From Bacteroidaceae bacterium (GTDB lineage Bacteria > Bacteroidota > Bacteroidia > Bacteroidales > Bacteroidaceae), in NCBI GenBank assembly GCA_017552435.1, contig JAFZPZ010000010.1, positions 1-64,000 on the forward strand: a stretch of 64,000 nt of DNA, given 5' to 3'. This document shows positions 53,546-60,694 of the stretch, in pieces. Below the pieces are notes generated by a model. The model saw only the letters and a program-made list of their open reading frames with translations, was not told where the DNA came from and searched no databases. The position numbers and the translations under genes were made by a program. Numbering within the stretch: position 1 is the first letter of the stretch; every line of letters begins with the position of its first letter.

Positions 53546-54025
53546 ATGACCGAATACAAAAGTGAAGTAAAGAAGATATTCGCGCCCATTGAGCGTGTCT
53601 ATGAGCGTTTGTCCGACCTCAACAACCTGACTGTCATACAGCAGGGACTGGACAATCCGGAAGCGATGCAGCGCATCCAACAGCAGGCAGGCGACAAGGT
53701 GACACCAGAGCAGTTGGAGCAAATCGTTGAGAAACTGCGCTCTTTACGCTTCGACAGGGACTCCGTGACGGGCGACACACCAATGGGACCTGCTACCCTG
53801 CGTATCATCGAGCGCGAGCAAGACAAGACCATCAAATTCAATGCCGAGGGTATGCCCGTGGCTGCCAATATGTGGATACAGCTGCTGCCAGCCGGCGAAA
53901 GCGAGTGCGCCATGCGCCTCACCCTTAAGGCTGACCTCAACTTCTTCATCCGCCAGATGGTTGGCAAGAAGCTGGAAGAGGGCGTCGATGGCCTGGCACA
54001 AATGTTGGCAAGTTTACCATACTGA
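53546..54025 (+). CDS. SRPBCC (START-like) domain protein
   Basis: 159 aa. The pattern of an N-terminal beta strand (YKSEVKKIFAPIERVYERLSDL; split here only for description), a helical insert and the final long helix (FIRQMVGKKLEEGVDGLAQMLASLPY; split for description) fits the SRPBCC/polyketide-cyclase fold common in Bacteroidetes. It would bind a hydrophobic ligand; the ligand is unknown. Between pyrE and argH. Confidence 0.78.
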   Translation: MTEYKSEVKKIFAPIERVYERLSDLNNLTVIQQGLDNPEAMQRIQQQAGDKVTPEQLEQIVEKLRSLRFDRDSVTGDTPMGPATLRIIEREQDKTIKFNAEGMPVAANMWIQLLPAGESECAMRLTLKADLNFFIRQMVGKKLEEGVDGLAQMLASLPY

Positions 54026-54084
54026 CCCCCCACCCCCCTTTAGGGGGAGAAATGATGTTCAATGTTCAATGTTTAATGTTCAAT
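54023..54084. repeat. Solo family A unit plus heptamers before argH
   Basis: GACCCCCC then core CCCCCTTTAGGGGG (about 54033-54046) starts at the stop codon of the SRPBCC gene. Four heptamers (gttcaat, gttcaat, gtttaat, gttcaat; 54057-54084) run into the argH start codon (54083-54085). Confidence 0.88.
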
Positions 54085-55468
54085 GAAAAGTAAGCTTTGG
54101 GACAAAGGATATGAGGTGACGGCAGAGATAGAGCGCTTCACCATTGGTCGGGACCGTGAGATGGATCTCTATCTGGCTGAGGCAGATGTGCTCGGATCGA
54201 TGGCCCACATCACGATGCTTGAGAGTATTGGACTGCTTGAGAAGAATGAACTGCAGACGTTGCTTGCAGAGCTACGCAATATCCTGACGGAGATACGAGA
54301 GGGACAATTCGTGATCGAGGAGGGCGTGGAGGATGTGCATTCGCAAGTGGAACTGATGCTCACACGCCGCTTGGGCGACGTCGGCAAGAAGATACATTCC
54401 GGACGCAGCCGCAATGACCAGGTGCTGGTCGATTTGAAGCTCTTCATCCGCAAGCAGTTGCGCCTCGTAGCAGAGGATGTCCGCAGCCTCTTTGCAGAGT
54501 TGCAGCAGCAGAGCGAAAGGTACAAAGATATTCTTATGCCCGGCTACACCCACCTGCAAGTGGCGATGCCCAGCAGTTTCGGACTCTGGTTGGGTGCCTA
54601 TGCAGAGAGCCTTGTTGATGACCTCGTCTTCCTGCAAGCCGCCTACCGCATCACCAACCGCAACCCGCTGGGTTCTGCTGCAGGATACGGTTCTTCGTTC
54701 CCATTGAACAGGACGATGACGACGGAGCTACTCGGCTTCGATTCGCTTGACTACAATGTCGTCTATGCCCAGATGGGGCGTGGCAAGACGGAGCGCAATG
54801 TCGCCTTCGCACTGGCAAGCATAGCGGGAACTGTGAGCAAGCTTGCCTTCGACGCCTGCCTCTTCAACAGTCAGAACTTCGGCTTCATCAAGCTTCCAAA
54901 AGAATGCACTACGGGGTCCAGCATCATGCCGCACAAGAAGAACCCCGACGTCTTTGAGCTCACGCGTGCCAAGTGCAACAAGCTGCAAGCCCTGCCGCAG
55001 CAGGTTACCCTCATCATGAACAATCTGCCCAGCGGTTACTTCCGCGACCTGCAAATCATCAAGGAGGTCTTCCTGCCTGCTTTCCAGGAGTTGAGAGAGT
55101 GCCTGCAGATGGCAACCTACATCATCGCTCGGCTCGAGGTCAACGAACACATTCTCGATGACCCGCGCTACGACCTCATGTTCTCCGTAGAGGAAGTGAA
55201 CCGTCTGGCAAGCGAAGGGATGCCTTTCCGCGATGCCTACAAGAAGGTCGGACTTGACATCGAGGCTGGCAAGTTCGTCCCCAGGAAGGAAGTGCACCAC
55301 ACCCATGAGGGTAGCATCGGCAACCTTTGCACGAAGGAGATAGCAGCCCTGATGCAGCAAGTCTGGGACGGGTTCCACTTTGAACGGGCAGAAGAGGCGG
55401 AAAAGACCCTCTCTGACTCCCCCTTAAAGGGGGAAGAAATGTATCGAAACAACCACACACGCCAATGA
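54083..55468 (+). CDS. argH: Argininosuccinate lyase
   Basis: Last step of arginine synthesis. 461 aa with the fumarase/aspartase-family signature GSSIMPHKKNP and the LWDKG start of ArgH. The start codon is inside a heptamer. The last 17 residues (SDSPLKGEEMYRNNHTRQ region) are encoded by the left half of a family A inverted pair (55405-55540), so the natural C-terminus has been replaced or extended. The stop overlaps the next ATG (ATGA). Confidence 0.94.
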   Translation: MKSKLWDKGYEVTAEIERFTIGRDREMDLYLAEADVLGSMAHITMLESIGLLEKNELQTLLAELRNILTEIREGQFVIEEGVEDVHSQVELMLTRRLGDVGKKIHSGRSRNDQVLVDLKLFIRKQLRLVAEDVRSLFAELQQQSERYKDILMPGYTHLQVAMPSSFGLWLGAYAESLVDDLVFLQAAYRITNRNPLGSAAGYGSSFPLNRTMTTELLGFDSLDYNVVYAQMGRGKTERNVAFALASIAGTVSKLAFDACLFNSQNFGFIKLPKECTTGSSIMPHKKNPDVFELTRAKCNKLQALPQQVTLIMNNLPSGYFRDLQIIKEVFLPAFQELRECLQMATYIIARLEVNEHILDDPRYDLMFSVEEVNRLASEGMPFRDAYKKVGLDIEAGKFVPRKEVHHTHEGSIGNLCTKEIAALMQQVWDGFHFERAEEAEKTLSDSPLKGEEMYRNNHTRQ

Positions 55469-55540
55469 CTACTCATAACTTCCGTATTAATTCCCTTCGC
55501 TTTTTGTTCTCCCCCTTTAAGGGGGAGTTAGTGAGGGTCT
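55405..55540. repeat. 135-bp family A inverted pair across the argH / lipoprotein junction
   Basis: Ends are inverted copies of about 31 bp: GACCCTCTCTGACTCCCCC then TTAAAGGGGGA on the left, the reverse complement on the right with three changes. Its 70-nt middle contains the argH stop and the start of the next gene, so the element supplies the end of one protein and the beginning of the other. Confidence 0.85.
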
Positions 55541-56067
55541 GCCTTCTCTTTCTCCTCCTTTTGTCCTGCAAAGAAGGCGAGGTGAACAACAAATACTGCA
55601 GCCTGTCGGCAAGGCTAGTCATTGAGAACGTCACACAGGCACCGGTTCTCTTTACCGCCTGCGAGAGCATGGGCGAATACTGCACCGTAAAAAGCGACGG
55701 CCAGCGCTTCCTGTTTGCCAATGCCCAAGGCAAGACAGACCCCATCAACATCACAAGCAACCAGACCGGCTATTACTTGGGCCTAAACGGTTTCATTGTG
55801 GGGCGTCTCACTATTCCAGAGATAGGCGAGGACGATACACGTGTCGTTTGCTTTGATTTGGCCTGCTCCAACTGCTACCAGAACTATAATATCACCAAGC
55901 CCCTTGTCCTACAGACCGCCGGCTACGCGAAATGCAACAGTTGCGGGCGGACCTATAACCTGAATGACTGCGGCAACATCTCTAATGGTCCGGCAGGACG
56001 CTCCCTCTACCGCTACCGCGTCTATTACTATCCCCAAAGCCTCCTCCTTCAGATTCGTAATCCATAA
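55465..56067 (+). CDS. Rieske-like lipoprotein with cysteine-rich sites
   Basis: 200 aa. The N-terminus up to residue 28 (including FSPFKGELVRV) is encoded by a family A repeat, followed by a hydrophobic stretch and a lipobox-like LLLLSC. The body resembles the Rieske fold of Bacteroidetes lipoproteins, but the usual Cys-x-His pairs are CSNCY and CNSCGRTYNL, so a [2Fe-2S] Rieske cluster is unlikely; a zinc or disulfide site is more likely. Function unknown. Overlaps argH by 4 bases. Confidence 0.55.
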   Translation: MTTHNFRINSLRFLFSPFKGELVRVCLLFLLLLSCKEGEVNNKYCSLSARLVIENVTQAPVLFTACESMGEYCTVKSDGQRFLFANAQGKTDPINITSNQTGYYLGLNGFIVGRLTIPEIGEDDTRVVCFDLACSNCYQNYNITKPLVLQTAGYAKCNSCGRTYNLNDCGNISNGPAGRSLYRYRVYYYPQSLLLQIRNP

Positions 56068-56108
56068 ATATGCCGTTCAATTCATTTGTAAACCTTACCT
56101 CTACAATC

Positions 56109-58166
56109 ATGAAAAATATCCTTATGCCTGCTTTGTGGCTGGTAGTTCTTCTGCTTTTTCCTTTGACTTCGATAGCCCAAGGAACAGTCGTTCAAAACGG
56201 TAAGTCTGTTCAGATAGAGCGCTGGATAGCAACGCAGTTCGGCAAAGGAAAGACACCGCCCTTCTCGTTCGAATATGGCAGTGTGCCTTCGAAAGAAATA
56301 TTGCGGCGATGCCAACACAGCCTGACACGACTGCCCTCGAAAGAGGAGAACCAGTTGCGCTATGTCGTCACCTATACCGACAGCCAAACGGGGTTGAAGG
56401 TGGAATGCGAGGTGACGGGCTGGACGGATTTCGACGCTGTGGAATGGGTGCTACGCTTTGCCAATACAAGCAATAACACCACACCAGCCATCAGCAGTGT
56501 GCAGACAGCAGACATCACCTTCCGGCATCCTGCCGGCTCACCTACCCTATACTATGCGGAAGGAAGTGACGCCAATCGGGCTGACTTTGCTCCACGCAAA
56601 AAAACGCTCCAGGTGGGCGACACGCTGAGGATGGTGCCTCGCGGCGGACGTTCTTCAGATGGAGCTTTCCCCTTCTTCAATCTCCAAACATCGCCATCTG
56701 AAGGCGTGATGGTAGCTATCGGCTGGACAGGAACTTGGCAGAGCACCATCACCGCTATCGACAACCAAAAGCTGCAACTGAAAGCAGGCCTGAAACACCT
56801 GGATGCCGGTCTGCTGCCAGGCGAGCAAATCCGCACAGCCAGCGTCTGCCTACTCTTTTGGCAAGGCGAAGACCGCATGACGGGGCATAACCGTTTCCGC
56901 CGTTTCATGCTGGCCCATCACTCGCGCCAGATTGACGGCAAGCCTGTTTACTATCCTATGTTCGGTGGCTTCAACTGGGGCGACCCAGCGCCTTGCAACG
57001 AATACACCTGCATGACTACAGAATACGCCATTGCCCTTGTTCAGCGCACAAAGCTGTTCGGTCTGAAGCCAGAATCGTTCTGGCTGGATGCAGGCTGGTA
57101 CACCGAAGCGGCGGACTACGCCCTGGGCAAGAACTGGTACAACACCGCAGGCAACTGGATACCTGATCCGGAGCGCTTCCCCAATGGATTCCGTCCTATT
57201 AGTGACTATATCCACGAGAAAGCCGATGCTACTTTTATGGTATGGTTTGAACCCGAACGTGTCTATAAGGGCAGTCTATGGGAACGCAAACACCCCGAAT
57301 GGATGCTGAATGCAGGCGGCGACAACAGGCTTTTCAACCTGGGCAACCCGGAAGCCTGCAAATGGATGAGCAAGACCATCGGCGACTTTCTGGAGGAGAG
57401 CGGCATCGACCATTACCGGCAAGACTTCAACATCGCTCCCGAGGGCATCTGGTTGGCGAACGACACAGAGGGGCGTCGGGGCATCACAGAGGTAAAATAC
57501 ATCATGGGCCTCTACGACTATTGGGACTATCTACTCACCCGCTTCCCCCGTCTGCTCATCGATAACTGTGCCAGCGGCGGACGGCGCATCGACTACGAGA
57601 CCATGCTACGCAGCGCTCCCATGTGGCGCACCGACTATAACTACGGCGAGCCTGTGGGTTACCAGTGCCACACCTACGGGCTGGAGTTCTACCTGCCGCA
57701 GCACGCTACAGGCAGCTACCACGTGAACCCCTTCGACTCGCGTTCCTCGCTTGGCAGCGCCGTGGTCTTCAACTGGAAGCTGACCCAGCAGGGCGAAGCG
57801 TTCACCGATATGCAGCACACCATGCAGGAGTTTCAGGAGGTGCGTCCCTACTTCTACGAGGACTTCTATCCCCTCTCCGGCACAAGCGACCTGACGGGCG
57901 ACGACATCTGGCTGGCCTATCAGCTACACCGCCCCGCAGATGGCTCGGGCTACATCGTGGCCTTCCGCCGCGCTGGATGTGAGGACAAAACCTATGAGGT
58001 GCGCCTCCACGGTCTCGACCCGTTAGTTACCTATCAGCTGTATGACAAGGATAAGGACGATGTGAAGGAATACACGGGTCGCCAGCTTTCCAAAGGACTG
58101 ACGCTCACATTAGATCAGCCCCGAAGCAGTCTTTTGCTGAAATACATTCGAATAAGTCCAAAATAA
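56109..58166 (+). CDS. Secreted GH36-family alpha-galactosidase
   Basis: 685 aa from the ATG at 56109, which directly opens a signal peptide (MKNILMPALWLVVLLLFPLTSIA; split for description); a start 13 codons upstream is possible but would spoil the signal. GH36 features: WLDAGWY, WFEPERVYKGS, the nucleophile region HYRQDFN (about residue 438) and acid/base region WRTDYN (about 507), then a C-terminal beta domain. It would release alpha-galactose in the periplasm or outside. It stands alone, not in a PUL. Confidence 0.9.
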   Translation: MKNILMPALWLVVLLLFPLTSIAQGTVVQNGKSVQIERWIATQFGKGKTPPFSFEYGSVPSKEILRRCQHSLTRLPSKEENQLRYVVTYTDSQTGLKVECEVTGWTDFDAVEWVLRFANTSNNTTPAISSVQTADITFRHPAGSPTLYYAEGSDANRADFAPRKKTLQVGDTLRMVPRGGRSSDGAFPFFNLQTSPSEGVMVAIGWTGTWQSTITAIDNQKLQLKAGLKHLDAGLLPGEQIRTASVCLLFWQGEDRMTGHNRFRRFMLAHHSRQIDGKPVYYPMFGGFNWGDPAPCNEYTCMTTEYAIALVQRTKLFGLKPESFWLDAGWYTEAADYALGKNWYNTAGNWIPDPERFPNGFRPISDYIHEKADATFMVWFEPERVYKGSLWERKHPEWMLNAGGDNRLFNLGNPEACKWMSKTIGDFLEESGIDHYRQDFNIAPEGIWLANDTEGRRGITEVKYIMGLYDYWDYLLTRFPRLLIDNCASGGRRIDYETMLRSAPMWRTDYNYGEPVGYQCHTYGLEFYLPQHATGSYHVNPFDSRSSLGSAVVFNWKLTQQGEAFTDMQHTMQEFQEVRPYFYEDFYPLSGTSDLTGDDIWLAYQLHRPADGSGYIVAFRRAGCEDKTYEVRLHGLDPLVTYQLYDKDKDDVKEYTGRQLSKGLTLTLDQPRSSLLLKYIRISPK

Positions 58167-58209
58167 AAAGAAAAACAAGCTTTTATTTGGTATTTCACTC
58201 GCTTATTCG

Positions 58210-58217
58210 TAACTTTG
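58210..58217 (+). promoter_or_regulatory. -7 box for the B12 uptake operon
   Basis: TAACTTTG 20 nt before the first paired part of the riboswitch. Confidence 0.6.
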
Positions 58218-58229
58218 CAGCGCAAATGG

Positions 58230-58445
58230 TGATACCCACCCTTTTTCCTCCCCTTAAAGGGGGAGGCAGAGAGTTTGGGTAGAGAGGGAATCCGGTGCGA
58301 AACCGGAGCAGTGCCCGCTACTGTAATTGCCTTCTGCGTGCAGCGCACCAAAACGTCACTGGGGCCTCCCCCCGGGAAGACGCGCTGCCGGGCAAAAGCC
58401 AGGAAACCTGCCATTTCGCAAGACAAAACCATCCTCGGGATTAAG
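58230..58445 (+). ncRNA. Cobalamin riboswitch
   Basis: Conserved core in order: GGGAATCCGGTGCGAAACCGG (shown in part as TCCGGTG and GAAACCGG), GCAGTGCCCGCTACTGTAA (58308-58326) and the B12 box AGCCAGGAAACCTGCC (58397-58412). A CATCCT / AGGATG stem (about 58430-58450) may be the expression platform. It lies upstream of btuB. Two family A palindromes sit within it: CCTCCCC-ttaaa-GGGGGAGG (about 58247-58266) inside an ACCCA/TGGGT stem on the 5' side, and CCTCCCCCCGGGAAG (about 58365-58379) in the variable arm. Adenosylcobalamin or a related form would repress the operon. Confidence 0.95.
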
Positions 58446-58452
58446 GATGAGA

Positions 58453-58480
58453 AGACCCCCAACCCCCTTTAGGGGGAGAA
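58453..58480. repeat. Solo family A unit between riboswitch and btuB
   Basis: GACCCCC then core CCCCCTTTAGGGGG, followed directly by family C copy 3 and heptamers. Confidence 0.85.
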
Positions 58481-58487
58481 ATTGACT

Positions 58488-58530
58488 TCCGCGCCTTATC
58501 AGCGCGCCTTGCCGCTAAAGCGTGCAAGAA
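58488..58530. repeat. Family C two-hairpin element, copy 3
   Basis: CGCGC / GCGCG (58490-58494, 58502-58506) and CTTGC-CGC / GCG-t-GCAAG around TAAA (58508-58528). Stem changes relative to copies 1 and 2 are compensated on both sides. Confidence 0.87.
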
Positions 58531-58603
58531 TGAACAATTGACAATTGAGAATTGACGATGTTCTTCGCTACGCATAGGCGTTTCGCGGAGCAAGGTATAG
58601 TTT

Positions 58604-58638
58604 AACTATGAACTATGAACTATGAACTATGAACTATG
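58604..58638. repeat. Five aactatg heptamers supplying the btuB start
   Basis: Five exact aactatg units; the btuB ATG (58629-58631) is in the fourth. The ATG in the fifth unit is out of frame and reads into a stop at once. A caattga array lies just upstream (about 58535-58557). Confidence 0.9.
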
Positions 58639-60650
58639 AATTAAAAAAATACTATCTGCAAACGATTCTGGCCATCGTACTGACATTTGCTGCGATAGCA
58701 AGTGTCAGTGCGCAGAATCCAAAGTCCCCCCAGCCCTCTTTAGGGGAGGAATCTCCCGATAGTGTCCGGCAATTATACGAGGTGACAGTCACCTCGAAGC
58801 AACCTATGCGTACGATTGCCACTTCGCAGACAATGAGTGGTGCCGACCTGCAGGCGCTTAGCACGACATCTGTTGCAGATGCTCTGAAGTACTTTGCCGG
58901 TGTGCAGATAAAGGACTACGGCGGGTTGGGAGGTCTGAAGACCATCAACGTTCGTTCTTTAGGAGCCCAGCATGTTGGTGTCTATGTGGACGGCATCCGT
59001 ATCACCAACGCCCAGAACGGTACCGTTGATTTGGGAAAGTTCTCGCTCACGTCGATGGAGTCGGTATCGCTCTACAACGCCAATAAGCTCGACTATTGCC
59101 AATCGGCCAGCGAATACGCCTCGGGTGCGACAGTCTATCTGCAAACACGCCGACCCACTCACGATTCTCTCTCGGTACAGTTGCGCAATGCCTCGTTTCA
59201 CACCTGGATGGCAAAGGCCAACGGACAATTCAACTGGCGCGGCTGGCAGGGATTCATCGACGGCGAGTACTGCTCTTCGCGCGGCGATTACCCCTTCCGT
59301 TACCACTCGGAATACGAGGATACCATAGGCCGGCGCGCCAACAGCGACATACGCTACGGACGCATCGAGGGCGCATTGTTCCGGGGCGGTTTCTCTTCAC
59401 ATATTTATTATTATGATTCCGAGCGAGGCTGTCCGGGCGGCATTGTGCGCCGCCTGAGCGACAAATACACGAATGTGGGCCGCGAATGGGACCGCGACTT
59501 CTTTGTACAGGCCAGCTATCAGGAGCGATTCTTCAAGAAGGTGCTTTTCAAGGTGAACAGCAAATACACCAACGAGTATCTGCGCTATTGCACCAAATAT
59601 CCAGAGAACCAGAACACAGCCCGAGTGGATAATCACTACCGTCAGCAGGATGTCTATGGTGCCCTGTGTGCCGCCTATATGCCCTGGAACTGGCTGTCAC
59701 TTTCATCGAGCTATGATGCTCGTTACAGCATCCTGCGGGCCGACCTGAAACGGTTCGAGGACGTGAAGCGTGTGGATCAGAAGCTGGTGTTTGCGGCACA
59801 AGTGAACTGGCATAACATACAGGCGGCGGCATCTGTGCTCCATCAACGTTACAGCGATTGGACCTTTGCCAATACAGGAGCAGCCGACCCCTTGGATCGC
59901 TGGACACCAGCCGTCTCGCTGGCCTACACCTTCTATGATATCACCCTGCGCGGTTGGTACAAGGAAATTTTCCGTGCCCCGACGCTGAACGACCTCTACT
60001 ACACGCAGGTGGGTAACCGCAACTTGAAGCCCGAGGAAACAAAGCAATGGAACGTGGGCATTGAGTATTCGAACGTAAAATGGTCAATGTTCAATGGTCA
60101 ATGTTCAATGAACATTCAGGCGGATGCCTATATAAACAAGATTGAGAACCGCATTGTCTGCCTGCCCCTGAAGGGTACCTATACCTGGTCGATGATGAAC
60201 TACGGCTATACCTTCTGTCGAGGGCTGAATGCTACGATAAAGGGCCACTATCAGACAGGCCCCTGGAAGTTCTCTCTGCTCAACTCTATTACTTGGCAGC
60301 ATGATGTGGACCGTACCGACCCCGAGGATGAGGACATGTACGACAAACCTATCTGCTATTCACCAACGTTCTCGACGGGCGTCACCGCCATTGCCGGCTG
60401 GCGCACACTACAGTTCACCACCTCGTACCTCTATGTGGGTGAGCGTATGTGGAGCAAGGCCGACCCGGAAGACATTCTGGAGCCTTACCATAACATCGAC
60501 ATGAAGCTCTCCTACACCCATAATATAAAAAAGACTTCGCTGGGCCTCTGCCTGGAGGTTTGCGACGTGCTCGACATACAATACGAACATCTGCCGCGCT
60601 ACCCGATGCCTGGCAGAAACTATAAATTAACATTATCATTCGGAATATAG
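58629..60650 (+). CDS. btuB: TonB-dependent vitamin B12 receptor
   Basis: 673 aa outer-membrane transporter: signal peptide (about 1-29), plug domain with TSVADALKYFAGVQIKDYGGLGGL and TINVRSLGAQHVGVYVDGIR (about 75-130; split for description), then a beta-barrel ending ...LTLSFGI. Assignment as BtuB rests on the cobalamin riboswitch upstream and the BtuG-like gene downstream. The start codon is in a heptamer array. Two repeats lie in frame: family A (58721-58752, encoding SPQPSLGEESP, just after the signal peptide) and four heptamers (60083-60110, encoding WSMFNGQCSMN, in an extracellular loop or strand of the barrel). Confidence 0.9.
   Translation: MNYELKKYYLQTILAIVLTFAAIASVSAQNPKSPQPSLGEESPDSVRQLYEVTVTSKQPMRTIATSQTMSGADLQALSTTSVADALKYFAGVQIKDYGGLGGLKTINVRSLGAQHVGVYVDGIRITNAQNGTVDLGKFSLTSMESVSLYNANKLDYCQSASEYASGATVYLQTRRPTHDSLSVQLRNASFHTWMAKANGQFNWRGWQGFIDGEYCSSRGDYPFRYHSEYEDTIGRRANSDIRYGRIEGALFRGGFSSHIYYYDSERGCPGGIVRRLSDKYTNVGREWDRDFFVQASYQERFFKKVLFKVNSKYTNEYLRYCTKYPENQNTARVDNHYRQQDVYGALCAAYMPWNWLSLSSSYDARYSILRADLKRFEDVKRVDQKLVFAAQVNWHNIQAAASVLHQRYSDWTFANTGAADPLDRWTPAVSLAYTFYDITLRGWYKEIFRAPTLNDLYYTQVGNRNLKPEETKQWNVGIEYSNVKWSMFNGQCSMNIQADAYINKIENRIVCLPLKGTYTWSMMNYGYTFCRGLNATIKGHYQTGPWKFSLLNSITWQHDVDRTDPEDEDMYDKPICYSPTFSTGVTAIAGWRTLQFTTSYLYVGERMWSKADPEDILEPYHNIDMKLSYTHNIKKTSLGLCLEVCDVLDIQYEHLPRYPMPGRNYKLTLSFGI
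60083..60110. repeat. Four heptamers in frame inside btuB (family B)
   Basis: Units gtcaatg, ttcaatg, gtcaatg, ttcaatg. Confidence 0.88.
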
Positions 60651-60694
60651 ACCCCCCCGACCCCCTTTAGGGGGAGGATTTAAGAATTAAGAAT
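60650..60694. repeat. Solo family A unit plus heptamers before the BtuG-like gene
   Basis: GACCCCCCC then core CCCCCTTTAGGGGG (about 60661-60674) starts at the btuB stop codon; two taagaat heptamers (60681-60694) end right at the ATG of the next gene. Confidence 0.88.
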
